In this document: positions 1 to 8,298 of the stretch, in pieces
Layout: each line of letters begins with the position of its first letter
How positions within the stretch are numbered: position 1 is the first letter of the stretch
Source of the DNA: Pseudomonas turukhanskensis
GTDB taxonomy: Bacteria; Pseudomonadota; Gammaproteobacteria; Pseudomonadales; Pseudomonadaceae
NCBI RefSeq assembly: GCF_027922365.1
Contig: NZ_BSFN01000003.1
Coordinates: forward strand, 337,478 to 401,477
Reading direction: 5' to 3'
DNA length: 64,000 nt
Notes under the pieces: model-generated
What the model was told of the DNA's origin: nothing
Databases searched by the model: none
The model's input: the letters and a program-made list of their open reading frames with translations, nothing else
Position numbers and translations under genes: made by a program

Positions 1-59
1 ACAAAGCGAGATGCAGGGTTCTCGATTTCTTTGGCCATCGTCAGTGCTACTTGCTGAAA

Positions 60-563
60 TCAGTCCATGCGAAATTCAACGGTCAGGTGGCTGACTTCAT
101 GCACCCATTTGAGTCGCTCGCGAATGCCCTCGGCGTTCGTGGTGCTTTGGCCGATAACGCTGACGATTGCCGCATGCGCTTGCGGCCCCACCCGCCAGAC
201 ATGCAGGTCGGTGATGGTTACATCACCGGGCTGTTCGACGAGCTCGCGAATTTCCTCGGCGATGTGCTCGTCGGTTTGGTCCAGCAGCACGGCGGCCGTG
301 ATGCCGATCGGGCTCCAGGCCCAACGGGCAATTACAACCGCACCGACGATGCCGATTACCGGGTCCAGCCATACCCAGCCCAGATAGTGGCCGGCCAGCA
401 GCGCCACAATGGCCAGAACCGAGGTGAGCGCATCGGCGACGACATGCAGGTAAGCCGACTTCAGGTACCCACACCGTGCGCTTGGCATTTTCTTCATGGG
501 CAGCGCGTAGAAATACGTGGTGGTGTACGTGGTCGGTATTCGAGTTTCCCCGCTGCCAAGCAA
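60..563 (-). pseudogene. Remnant of a cation diffusion facilitator (DmeF-like)
   Basis: The readable frame holds only the C-terminal half of a cation diffusion facilitator: an HVVAD metal-site helix (from SAYLHVVADALTS), one or two further membrane helices, and the cytoplasmic domain with LHVWRVGP and the AHAAI strand. A full-length family member has about 300 residues and six helices; the first three helices are absent. A histidine-rich stretch (DHVHHH) that should join this domain lies in a different frame just upstream, so there is a frameshift as well as the truncation. Family members export divalent metals such as Co or Ni across the inner membrane; this copy should be inactive. The family is a confident call, the broken state fairly so. 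Confidence 0.75.
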
Positions 564-665
564 TGCAACGCGACCGGCTGAGCCAAGTGCACTTTAGAAA
601 AACCTATGCAAAAAATGAAATCTGTATAAGTATTTCGCTGCATCGACCACTCCCGGAGGGCTCCC

Positions 666-1217
666 ATGGGCCTGGCAAATTCCTTCGCCTCGCCATGGCG
701 CGGCGCGATTGCGTTGTGTGTGCTGCTGATGAGCTCTACAGGTTGGGCGGATTGGCGCAGCGACTTACCTGAGCCCGCGCTGGTCGGCCAAGGCGACTTC
801 ACCTGGTTCGGCTTGCGCGTCTATCACGCTCGCTTGTGGTCTGGCGCGCCGGCCGTGAGCTGGGAGCAGCCTTTTGCCCTGGAGCTGACCTACCTGCGCG
901 AGCTATCGCGCGACACGCTGGTAGAGGCCAGCCTGGACGAAATGCGGCGGCTCGGAGCGGGCTCGGTCGATGACGCCCAACTGGCCGCCTGGGGCGTCGA
1001 GCTGCGCAAGGCTTTCGTCGATGTTCAGCCGGGCCAGCGCATTACCGGTGTCTACCTGCCGGGCAAGGGCGGCCGTTTCTATGTTGATAGCGAGTTCCGC
1101 CACGCGGTAACCGATGTCGATCTTTCCCGCGCGTTCTTCGCCATCTGGCTGGATACCCGCACCCGTAATCCCCAGCTCCGTCGCGAGCTGCTGGGGCTCA
1201 ATGAGACAAACCCGTGA
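666..1217 (+). CDS. Chalcone isomerase-like periplasmic protein
   Basis: The 183-residue protein has an N-terminal signal sequence (residues 1 to about 28, ending near STGWA) followed by the chalcone-isomerase-like fold of bacteria, recognisable by FTWFGLRVYHARLW and LTYLRELSRD. Bacterial members are of unknown reaction; they are usually periplasmic and lie beside a DUF3833 lipoprotein, as here. The ATG is preceded by a GGAGG sequence. The stop lies 11 bases before the next start, so the two genes are probably one transcript. Family membership is well supported; a flavonoid substrate should not be assumed. Confidence 0.8.
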   Translation: MGLANSFASPWRGAIALCVLLMSSTGWADWRSDLPEPALVGQGDFTWFGLRVYHARLWSGAPAVSWEQPFALELTYLRELSRDTLVEASLDEMRRLGAGSVDDAQLAAWGVELRKAFVDVQPGQRITGVYLPGKGGRFYVDSEFRHAVTDVDLSRAFFAIWLDTRTRNPQLRRELLGLNETNP

Positions 1218-1228
1218 GGAGGTCGACG

Positions 1229-1768
1229 ATGCGTGTCGGGATATGGCTGTTGGTGGGCCTGTTGCTCAGTGGTTGTGGCGGTATCGAGGTTGAGCGGTAC
1301 GCCGCGCAACGGCCGCAACTGGATTTGCCAGGGTTTTTCTCCAGACCGGTGCAGGCCTGGGGCATCTTCCAGAATCGCTCGGGTGAAGTGGTCAAGCGCT
1401 TCAAAGTCGATATCACCAGCCACCGCGAAGGCGAGCAGCTGATTCTCGACGAGCGTTTTCTTTACAGCGACGGTACCCGCCAACAGCGGGTATGGCACCT
1501 GACGCCAACCGGCGATGGTCGCTGGCGCGGCCGCGCCGCCGACGTGATTGGCGAGGCCGAAGGCGAAATAGCCGGTAACGCCCTGCGCTGGCGCTATCAA
1601 CTCAAGCTGGACGTGGATGGCACCACCTGGGATGTCGACTTCGATGACTGGATGTACCTCATGGACGAAGACACCCTGATCAACCGTTCAAGCATGAGCA
1701 AACTCGGCATAGAACTGGGCCAGGTCACCCTGTTTTTCCGTCGCGACGCCACGCCGACGGCGCATTGA
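1229..1768 (+). CDS. DUF3833 family lipoprotein
   Basis: A 179-residue lipoprotein. The signal peptide ends in a lipobox (LLSGC, Cys16), so the mature protein should be lipid-anchored. The body is a beta-rich domain typical of DUF3833 (VKRFKVDITSHREG, WHLTPTGDGRWRGRA, DDWMYLMDEDTLINRS). An earlier in-frame GTG exists at 1214, but the ATG at 1229 has GAGGAGG seven bases upstream and places the signal peptide correctly, so it was chosen. It follows the chalcone-isomerase-like gene; the pair recurs in gammaproteobacteria, suggesting a joint envelope role that is not known. Confidence 0.8.
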   Translation: MRVGIWLLVGLLLSGCGGIEVERYAAQRPQLDLPGFFSRPVQAWGIFQNRSGEVVKRFKVDITSHREGEQLILDERFLYSDGTRQQRVWHLTPTGDGRWRGRAADVIGEAEGEIAGNALRWRYQLKLDVDGTTWDVDFDDWMYLMDEDTLINRSSMSKLGIELGQVTLFFRRDATPTAH

Positions 1769-1839
1769 AAGGCAAGCAACGCGAGGCGCTTGCCACTGGC
1801 TGTGGCAAGTGCACGTCTGACTGAAAGGAGGAACGGGCA

Positions 1840-2145
1840 ATGAATCTCCAACAACTTGGCGCGGCCGCGCAGGCAGGCAGTGTCGAAGGGCTTGAAGTGG
1901 TGTCCCTGGAGGGCGGCTTTTACCTGCTGCAAGCACGCCTGGCTTCGGGCCTTCAACTGCTGCGCGACGAGCACGGCAAGGTGCTGCACCTGCGCTCAAC
2001 CACCCAGGTCCGCGAGCTGCTGCAAGCAATGCCGCGGGTGCCCTGTGAGCTGATACAGCATTGTGTTCATGACGAAATGTGCGGCTCTCGCGAAGGCCCG
2101 ATTGCGCCCCTGCGCCTGCCGCTGTCACTTGAACAACGCTGGTGA
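1840..2145 (+). CDS. DUF6482 family small protein
   Basis: A 101-residue soluble protein resembling the DUF6482 family common in Pseudomonas: a beta-rich start (VEGLEVVSLEGGFYLLQARL), a helix (TTQVRELLQAMP) and a Cys/His-containing tail (HCVHDEMCG). The start has a strong AAAGGAGG ribosome site. Function is unknown. The last 48 bases of the gene and some 17 bases beyond recur at 4165, on the far side of the acyltransferase gene, which suggests something was inserted at or recombined into its 3' end. Confidence 0.75.
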   Translation: MNLQQLGAAAQAGSVEGLEVVSLEGGFYLLQARLASGLQLLRDEHGKVLHLRSTTQVRELLQAMPRVPCELIQHCVHDEMCGSREGPIAPLRLPLSLEQRW

Positions 2146-2162
2146 GTGGCGCTCCCTTACCT
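2098..2162 (+). repeat. Left copy of a 65-bp direct repeat (DUF6482 gene tail)
   Basis: These 65 bases, covering the last codons and stop of the DUF6482 gene, recur at 4165-4229 with about three mismatches. The two copies bracket the acyltransferase gene. This is the pattern left by insertion into a gene 3' end with target reconstitution, or by a tandem duplication followed by replacement of the interior. Confidence 0.85.
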
Positions 2163-2191
2163 TACGCAAACGTGGACAAAGCGCACCTGTC

Positions 2192-3991
2192 TCAGTGTGC
2201 TAATTGCGCCGCTTGTATCAGCGCCCCCAGCGGACTCGGCTTGATCACCTTCTCGCCAAAGTACTTCGCGCCGTATCGAGTGAGGTGAGTGCGGTCGGTG
2301 CTTAGCAACTGCCCGGCCGCGTCGGTGATCGGTATGGCGCCGTTTATAGCAGTGACGGCCAGTATCGAGATGTAATTCTCGGCCGGTACTGTTTCGGCCA
2401 TTTGTTTCTCAAAACTTACGGTGGTCGCCAACAGTTGATTGGTCCGATTGGCTCGCTCGTGCCTGTCGAGTTGAACCAGCCAGTTCAGGTTGTAACCAAA
2501 ATGCTTGGTGCCAAGGTAGAAAAGTTTCTTGTGGTTTAGCCGGGCAAACTCAGTGTTTGTGTCTATGCAGGCCGGTACGGTGGCGCGGGCAATTACAATC
2601 ACTTCGGCCGCGTTGTAGAGCGACTTGGCCGTTTCACTGGGGAACGGCGAGAGGCACAGGCCCAGGTCGTCGCGGTACACCACGTCAACATTTTTCAGGC
2701 TGAACGACTCGGTCATCATATTGACCAGGTCCCTGCCAAAACTGTCGCCGACTACCAAAATCTTCAAAGAATTGTCTGTAGCGAAGGTGTCTTTCTTATA
2801 GCTGAAGACCCTCGAGTTGTAGATGCGCTTGTCCATTTCCTCCATTTTTACCGAGGCGTCAAACACCCGGGATGGCCAACCGTAGCTGCGGTCCAGATAG
2901 GTGCCAAATGCAACGAACGATAGCGAGAAAACGACGGCCAGTGTCCAGACGGCGCGGCTGCTGATGTGTCTGCGATTACGAAACGGAAGCTCGACAAATT
3001 TCCAGCTGGCAGCGGCCAACAGGAAGGTGGCCACGATCAAGCCGAGGTAGACATAAACGCTGGGTGGCGTGACCGAATAGATTCTCGCAAACGCAAACAG
3101 CGGTTGATGCCACAAATACAGGCTGTAGCTGATCAAGCCTGTTGCCACCATTACCCGGCTAGCCAACAGGCGGTGGGCGAGGGTTTTTTCGGTGGCGAAA
3201 AATATGATCAACACCGCCCCGCTTGTAGGGATGAGTGCGTAAAGGCCGGGCGTGCGGGTCTGTGGTGTGAAGAACACGATCGACGCCAGGATCAGCGCCA
3301 GTCCCGCACCACTCAGCAACTGGTTTCTGATGTGGCTACGGTTGATGTGTGCATGGTGGCGTAAATAGAGCGCTGCTTGCGCCCCGGCCAACAGCTCCCA
3401 CGCCCGGGTGGGGAGTACATAAAATCCCATGTCCGGGCGGGCGATGGATGCCACTAGGGACAGCACGAGACTGCTCACAAATACCAGAGCCAGCATCAAA
3501 CCGAGCTTGCTTTTGAAACGGCGCCAAGCGAACAGCAGCACGAGCGGGAACACCAGGTAGTACTGCTCTTCCACCCCCAGGCTCCAGGTATGCAGCAATG
3601 GCTTGAACTCACTCGCCATCTGCCAATAACCGGTGGTAACGGCCAGCAGCATGTTGTTTGAGAACAGGGTGGTCGCCAGAATCGATTGGCCGAAGTTTTT
3701 GAGCTCGTCGGGCATCATCCATAGGCACGCAAACAGCGTGGACACACTCATCACCACGAACAACGCCGGCAGAATGCGCCGCGCTCTGCGCTCGTAGAAC
3801 GAAATGAACGAGAAGGCACCTGCTTGCACCTCGTCAAGAATGATCGAGGTGATGAGATAACCACTGATGACGAAGAAAATGTCTACGCCAACGAAACCAC
3901 CGCTGAAAAAGCCAAGGCCAGCATGACAAAGCAATACGGGTAGAACGGCCAAGGCCCTCAGGCCATCTATTTCACGTCTATAAGCCAGCAT
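2192..3991 (-). CDS. OafA/YrhL-type O-acyltransferase with SGNH domain
   Basis: A 599-residue inner-membrane protein. Residues 1 to about 370 are an acyltransferase-3 domain with about ten helices, starting with the family hallmark YRREIDGLRALAVLPVLLCHAG and the RRARRILPA loop. The rest is a periplasmic SGNH-hydrolase-like domain with a nucleophile block VVGDSFGRDL and the catalytic DRTHLTRYGA block near the C terminus. Such proteins O-acylate O-antigen, exopolysaccharide or peptidoglycan sugars using a cytoplasmic acyl donor. The gene stands alone between two copies of the neighbouring DUF6482 gene tail, which suggests acquisition as a unit. A second protein of this architecture lies at 27737. 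The polysaccharide substrate cannot be told from sequence. Confidence 0.9.
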   Translation of the reverse strand: MLAYRREIDGLRALAVLPVLLCHAGLGFFSGGFVGVDIFFVISGYLITSIILDEVQAGAFSFISFYERRARRILPALFVVMSVSTLFACLWMMPDELKNFGQSILATTLFSNNMLLAVTTGYWQMASEFKPLLHTWSLGVEEQYYLVFPLVLLFAWRRFKSKLGLMLALVFVSSLVLSLVASIARPDMGFYVLPTRAWELLAGAQAALYLRHHAHINRSHIRNQLLSGAGLALILASIVFFTPQTRTPGLYALIPTSGAVLIIFFATEKTLAHRLLASRVMVATGLISYSLYLWHQPLFAFARIYSVTPPSVYVYLGLIVATFLLAAASWKFVELPFRNRRHISSRAVWTLAVVFSLSFVAFGTYLDRSYGWPSRVFDASVKMEEMDKRIYNSRVFSYKKDTFATDNSLKILVVGDSFGRDLVNMMTESFSLKNVDVVYRDDLGLCLSPFPSETAKSLYNAAEVIVIARATVPACIDTNTEFARLNHKKLFYLGTKHFGYNLNWLVQLDRHERANRTNQLLATTVSFEKQMAETVPAENYISILAVTAINGAIPITDAAGQLLSTDRTHLTRYGAKYFGEKVIKPSPLGALIQAAQLAH

Positions 3992-4164
3992 CGGCAGGGT
4001 TCAATCCTTCGTAATTCATGCTGCATTTTTTTGATGTTCGCCATGGAAGCCGGCGCCAGCAAGCTGAAGCCTCGGATGAGGGCGCGGTAATGTACCGGAT
4101 GTGTATGCAATCTGAAAAACTGTCGTACACGCGGAGCGAAAAGCGGACCCCGTCCCGCCAAAGT

Positions 4165-4229
4165 CCGATTGCGCCCCTGCGCCTGCCGCTGTCGCTTGAA
4201 CAACGCTGGTGAGTGGCGTTCCTTTACCT
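4165..4229 (+). repeat. Right copy of the 65-bp direct repeat (DUF6482 gene tail)
   Basis: Matches 2098-2162 except for about three substitutions and keeps the tail codons ending SLEQRW plus the stop, but no upstream part of the gene. It is probably the displaced original 3' end of the DUF6482 gene, or the duplicate made when the acyltransferase segment arrived. The offset between copies is 2067 bp. Confidence 0.85.
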
Positions 4230-4374
4230 CAGGGAAAAGGCCGGCGGCGTGTCAGGTGCGATTGCAGGCGTGGAGAAATCAGCGGCTGCCTTGCTGGTTG
4301 CGTGAGAGAGGAAGCCGCTTTTTAGGCGGCCAGCAGCCATGGGGCGTGGCAACGTAATCGCTGAGGGGAGGGCG

Positions 4375-4395
4375 GGCTTGGTTTTTTGGCAAGCC
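4375..4395 (-). terminator. Possible hairpin downstream of the SleB-like gene
   Basis: GGCTTG and CAAGCC can pair around a 9-base loop eight bases beyond the stop of the hydrolase gene. There is no clear T-run on the transcript side, so termination is only a suggestion. Confidence 0.3.
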
Positions 4396-4402
4396 AGAGC
4401 GG

Positions 4403-5026
4403 CTAGCGTGCTGCAATATTCTTGGGTTTATAGAATATGAAACTGCCGATTTCCTTGGTCTTTATATAGCGCTTGGACCAATCCAGAGAGGCGCTGCGGT
4501 CGTGGAAAAACAGCGCACCATGGGTGCTGTCTGGCAGTTCCTGGTTAAGCGCTTTGCGGGCGATTTCTTTGGCGACGGTGTAGCGGCTTTCTTCCTCGAC
4601 CTGATCGGATCGGCCGTCACACCACCAGGAAAACTGACAAGGACTTTTTTCTGAACCCTGTTTAACCACTTCGCACACCGTATCGGGGAATCCCTCAGTA
4701 CCCAGACGGTTCAGCACCACACTCGCCACCGCTTCCATATCTTCGCTCGCACCGCCTTTGGCCTCCCAGTAGATCGTGCGGGAGAGGCAAGTAATGGCGT
4801 CGTCCATAGGCGCTTTGCCTGCGGGGTCGACAGCCTGAACCTCGGTTTTGCCCAGCGGCGTCGCTTGAGGCGCGGCTTCGAGGCTGACCTTCTCTGCCGC
4901 TTTTTGCTCCAGCACTTCGGCCTTGTCTTCGGTGGCGGCTTGCACCGCCGGCTGGGCTTCGGCGGCCTGGAGCTGGCCTGCCAACATCAGGAGGCTGACG
5001 CCAATCACGGTTGAGAACACGTGCAT
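4403..5026 (-). CDS. SleB-type cell wall hydrolase (secreted)
   Basis: A 207-residue exported protein with a signal peptide of about 21 residues, a charged Ala/Glu/Lys-rich linker (residues 25-70) and a C-terminal hydrolase-2 (SleB) domain. The domain shows CLSRTIYWEAKGG with the conserved Glu, AVASVVLNRL, a CQFSWWCDG block and the HGALFFHD block. SleB-family enzymes are lytic transglycosylase-like peptidoglycan hydrolases; outside spore formers they act in the periplasm in wall remodelling. The gene stands alone. The domain call is strong; the cellular role is inferred. Confidence 0.85.
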   Translation of the reverse strand: MHVFSTVIGVSLLMLAGQLQAAEAQPAVQAATEDKAEVLEQKAAEKVSLEAAPQATPLGKTEVQAVDPAGKAPMDDAITCLSRTIYWEAKGGASEDMEAVASVVLNRLGTEGFPDTVCEVVKQGSEKSPCQFSWWCDGRSDQVEEESRYTVAKEIARKALNQELPDSTHGALFFHDRSASLDWSKRYIKTKEIGSFIFYKPKNIAAR

Positions 5027-5117
5027 GGTGGTTATCCGTAATCCGAGAAGCGCACGGTCCCGTGCGAAATTATTGTTAGCCCGCCAACGCGCAGGCTTAA
5101 AAGCCCAACAGAAGCTG

Positions 5118-5192
5118 ATGGGGACGGATTTATTTTCATGCTTAGGTGGCCGTCAATTAGAACGCTAGACCAGCAAAATAAATCCGTGCGCT
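5118..5192. repeat. Diverged copy of the GGGGACNGATTTATTTT palindromic element
   Basis: The ends read GGGGACGGATTTATTTTC and AAAATAAATCCGTGC, with a core including TTAGAACGCTAGA. It matches the 84-bp repeat found in better copies at 38.6, 39.4, 40.5 and 41.9 kb, but with more substitutions. It lies upstream of the SleB-like gene and beyond the end of the XRE gene. Confidence 0.6.
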
Positions 5193-5271
5193 TTCTCGTG
5201 TGGTGACTGGGTGCAAGCGGTGGAGAAAAACAGCGCGTGATTTGGAGGCAGGCCTATTTCGATCCAACCAG

Positions 5272-5619
5272 TTACTCGGAATGCTCGCTGTCCGACGTGA
5301 CACATGCGTGAGTGAATTGCCAAATCTCTTCGCGCTGAGCTGGTGAGGCTGACGAGTAAGCAAGAATGAGATCAGCGAGTTGATCGTCCTCGCAGTAGAA
5401 GAAGGCGGGAGACAGGCCCAACACCTTAGCTATTGCTGCCACAAATTGACTTGTTGGTTCGTGAATGCCGCTCTCGTAGCGGCTCATTCGCGCGCTACTC
5501 AATGACTCGTCGAGTCCCACCAGAACGCCGAGCTTGTCTTGCGCGAGACCTGCCCGTTGACGTGCCTGCCGTAGGCGGCGACTTAACGTAGAGGTATTGG
5601 TGCCGGGATGTTTTTTCAT
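5272..5619 (-). CDS. XRE-family helix-turn-helix regulator
   Basis: A 115-residue DNA-binding protein. Residues 10 to about 70 form a Cro/C1-type helix-turn-helix (LRQARQRAGLAQDKLGVLVG ... MSRYESGIHEPT), with a short insertion (DESLSSAR) before the recognition helix that several Pseudomonas XRE proteins share. The remainder is a small acidic helical tail. The frame extends upstream to 5703, but the residues before Met29 do not resemble the family, so the ATG at 5619 was chosen although its ribosome site is weak. It is divergent from the RadC-like gene; a regulator next to such genes often marks an integrated element. Confidence 0.8.
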   Translation of the reverse strand: MKKHPGTNTSTLSRRLRQARQRAGLAQDKLGVLVGLDESLSSARMSRYESGIHEPTSQFVAAIAKVLGLSPAFFYCEDDQLADLILAYSSASPAQREEIWQFTHACVTSDSEHSE

Positions 5620-5776
5620 CCTGCGATATTCGTAGATTGCATTGCCTTTTTCTCTACGAAAAACGTAGAATTGGCTGTCTGAAGGCAGAATGTGTGCTGC
5701 CATGCAGATCGCCAGGTTGTCCGCTCGCGGGTACCGCCCTCGGATCAGCCCATCTAAGTCTGGACAGGAGGTTGGT

Positions 5777-6268
5777 ATGACTCACTCTTACGGCGCAGCA
5801 GAAAGCACCTTTTCCACGCCGCTTACCGGAAAGGAGAGGCTGCTTATAAACCAGGCGGTGCAGTTGCTGGAGAGCAAGCTGTTCCAACGCGAAGGCTGGA
5901 TAACCGACCCGAGCCAAGTGCCGGATTACTTGCGCCTAAAGCTGGCTGGCCAACCAAATGAACTGTTCGGCATTTTGCTTCTGGACTCAGCCAACAAGAT
6001 CATCGGCTTCGAAACGCTGTTTACCGGCACCGTCAATCAGTCGTCCGTATTCCCGCGTCTTATCGTGCAGCGCGCGCTGGCGCGTAACGCTACCGCGGTG
6101 ATTCTGGTGCATAACCATCCTTCCGGGTTTACCACACCGAGTCACTCAGATCGTGTTTTGACCAAGCGAATTCAGGAGGCGTTGGCGCTGATCGAGATCA
6201 CCGTGCTGGATCACTTTGTGGTGGGGAAGGGGGAGCCTTTTTCGTTTGCTACGGCGGGGCTGCTTTGA
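5777..6268 (+). CDS. RadC-like JAB-domain protein
   Basis: A 163-residue protein made almost entirely of the RadC/JAB domain. The metal-site residues are all present: the Glu in IIGFETLFTG, HNHPSG, and the Asp eight residues later in TPSHSD. The usual RadC (about 220 residues) also carries an N-terminal helix-hairpin-helix part, absent here; this short form is typical of genomic islands and plasmids. RadC proteins are named for DNA repair but their reaction is unproven. The ATG at 5777 has AGGAGG five bases upstream. It neighbours the XRE regulator and a deleted IS, consistent with mobile DNA. Confidence 0.85.
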   Translation: MTHSYGAAESTFSTPLTGKERLLINQAVQLLESKLFQREGWITDPSQVPDYLRLKLAGQPNELFGILLLDSANKIIGFETLFTGTVNQSSVFPRLIVQRALARNATAVILVHNHPSGFTTPSHSDRVLTKRIQEALALIEITVLDHFVVGKGEPFSFATAGLL

Positions 6269-6329
6269 GGTTTTGTGTAGGGGGTAGATAAATCTGAACC
6301 CTATTCCGGTAGTCCCTTTTCCGTCCCGC

Positions 6330-6701
6330 TTACCAGCCGTATCCGCTAGATGACTTTAGAAAGTCTTCACCAACTCGCGTTCGGCAATCCGCCTCATGGG
6401 AACTGGCCCATGCCCCGCCATAGGTTCTGGACACGGACTCGCAGAACGAGTCGCGGTAGTTCTCCCAACTCGACCTGGCGGCTTGCAGATCCTTGAGTGA
6501 AGTGGGGTTTGGTTCTTGCCCGGCCTGCTGAAGCAGAAACGCCCATCGTTTCTCGACGTCGTTTCGGACTTTTTCCCACTTGGGCATGGCTGCCTCGTAA
6601 TACTCCGCCTGAGAGCAAGTTACCGTACACGGAGCATCTGCTGCCGAAGCGCTTAAAGAAACCAAAATGAATGGGATAACCAGGCTAGCAAATATGCGCA
6701 T
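6330..6701 (-). CDS. LprI-like secreted small protein
   Basis: A 123-residue protein with a signal peptide (cleavage near SASA-ADAP) and a mature domain with Cys residues and an aromatic/charged pattern (W..YRDSFCESVSRTYGG ... DCRTRV) resembling the lysozyme-inhibitor LprI family. Members are periplasmic or surface proteins, some of which inhibit host lysozyme. No partner gene is adjacent. The similarity is by pattern only, so the inhibitor role is tentative. Confidence 0.6.
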   Translation of the reverse strand: MRIFASLVIPFILVSLSASAADAPCTVTCSQAEYYEAAMPKWEKVRNDVEKRWAFLLQQAGQEPNPTSLKDLQAARSSWENYRDSFCESVSRTYGGAWASSHEADCRTRVGEDFLKSSSGYGW

Positions 6702-6900
6702 ATACGTATTCCGTCCTTGGATTTGGAGTGGGTTGAGTCTGTCTAAAACTATGCCGATCTATCTCGGCCTTACTGGGCTTAACCCCAACTATCTCGGCGC
6801 TGAGATCTAGACAGCTTCAGCCCGCAGGCCTCGCTAGCGTTGCGCTGGGGCGCACTTTCTACACTACTGCTGCATCACCGAAGTTTGTCCGCTATCGGCC

Positions 6901-7894
6901 CAGAGTGTGTAAAAACGCTCGGACAAACCCTTGCTATGATTTCTGAGAAATTCATCGCGAGGGAAACCCATGAAACGGTTTATCCAAGGTGAACACCGAG
7001 GCCAAAGCACCTTGCTTCCTGAGAGCCTCGATGATTACGTCAGCGATACTAATCCGGTGCGCGTAGTCGATGTCTTCGTCGATGAACTTGACCTTGCTAC
7101 GTTGGGTTTTGATGGCGTCATTCCAGCCGAAACCGGCAGACCTGCTTACCACCCAGCGATCCTGCTGAAGATCTATATCTACGGTTATCTGAACCTCATC
7201 CAATCGAGTCGACGGCTTAAATCCTGGCCTGTCACAACGCCAATATCAGTGCCTACGTGCCAAAGCCGATAACCTCAAATGCCAAGGCGGATGGGCGGTT
7301 CAACAAAGATGCCTTCGTTTATGACGCGACAAAAAATGAATATATCTGCCCGGCTGGCGAGGCACTGATCTGGCGTTTTTCCAGCATCGAGAAAGGACTG
7401 AAAATGCACTGCTACTGGAGTTCGAGCTGCCAGAAATGTGCGCTGAAATCTCATTGCACGCCCAGCAAAAATCGTCGAGTCAGGCGCTGGGAACATGAAG
7501 CGGTGTTGGAGCAAATGCAGCATCGATTAAATCAGGCGCCGGACATGATGCGAGTCCGGAAAAGAACTGTTGAGCATCCCTTCGGGACGCTCAAACAATG
7601 GATGGGATCTACGCATTTCCTCACTCGTAAGCTGGTCGGAGTCAGCGCTGAGATGAGCCTTAACGTGCTCGCTTACAACATGAAGCGAGTCATGAAAATC
7701 GTCGGCACCGAAGGTTTGATGAAGGCGATTACGGCGTAAAAGCCACAGCTTTAACTGCACTAGGTGCTGCCAAAGCGCGCCTGGCTAGCTCAGGAGCGTT
7801 ATCGGTGCAGATCTTGGAGATGCTCGGTCTATCGCGCCAACCAGGAGAGGTAGGCTTACTCGCCAACAACTAGAAAGCGTTTTTACACACTCTG
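6901..7894 (+). mobile_element. Internally deleted IS1182-family element
   Basis: A 994-bp element with perfect 19-bp terminal inverted repeats (CAGAGTGTGTAAAAACGCT at 6901-6919, its complement at 7876-7894) flanked by GGCC on both sides (6897-6900 and 7895-7898), the likely 4-bp palindromic target duplication. Intact relatives are about 1.6 kb, so about 0.6 kb has been lost from the middle of the transposase. Removing the element would restore ATCGGCCAGAAGC, a motif also found at the other IS1182-type insertion in this window. Confidence 0.85.
6970..7739 (+). pseudogene. IS1182-family transposase, internal deletion
   Basis: The N-terminal part (6970 to about 7218: MKRFIQGEHRGQSTLLPESL, DDYVSDTNPVRVVDVFVDEL, RPAYHPAILLKIYIYGYLN) and the C-terminal part (from about 7225: ACHNANISAYVPKP, a CPAGEAL/CQKCALKSHC zinc-like block, VEHPFGTLKQWMG) lie in different frames, joined near 7220. 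The central catalytic region is missing. The element cannot make its own transposase but keeps both ends, so it could be moved in trans. Confidence 0.9.
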
Positions 7895-7898
7895 GGCC

Positions 7899-8298
7899 AG
7901 AAGCTGCCGTTAGGAATGGCACCTAACGATTCAGAGGAGCAAAGTTCCCTGTTATTCAGCGCTACCTGCTACTCCGCGGTGTTTTTTTTGAAAAGAATAG
8001 GCAGGTCCGTTTTTTATAACTTGTAGTACTCCGTCAATTGGTATTACTTGGTCGCACCTAGATCAAGAAAACTCATTGCCTCGTCCTTCGGATAAAAACT
8101 GAAGACTTAGTTAACGGCACCATTCACGAATTCTGAAAAACTCTTCGCTTTGTTCATTAGATAGGTCAGAGCTTTAGTCTGAGCGAGTTCGTTCGCCTCA
8201 TCTAGGACGTCACTATAAAGCGGCGCTGCTCCGATATTAGCTCAAGGAGCGGAGCACCTTTGTCACGTTTGCTGCAAGGGTGCTCACGCTTTATATCC
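7899..8298. other. Non-coding stretch between IS remnant and ABC-3C operon
   Basis: About 400 AT-rich bases without a credible reading frame. It begins with the right half of the split AGAAGCTGCCGTTAGG motif and contains CCGTTAGG ... ACCTAACG, a short inverted pair. It serves as the 3' flank of the ABC-3C operon. No terminator is obvious. Confidence 0.5.

Noticed and set aside
5777..6268. RadC-like JAB-domain protein as a deubiquitinase partner of the ubiquitin fusion
   Set aside because: It is a typical short RadC of mobile DNA, about 12 kb away with its own neighbours, and the ubiquitin lacks the Gly-Gly end and is exported.
7899..8000. Integron attC-like CCGTTAGG/ACCTAACG pairs
   Set aside because: Lacks the full attC organisation, there is no integrase, and similar fragments elsewhere do not align with gene ends.
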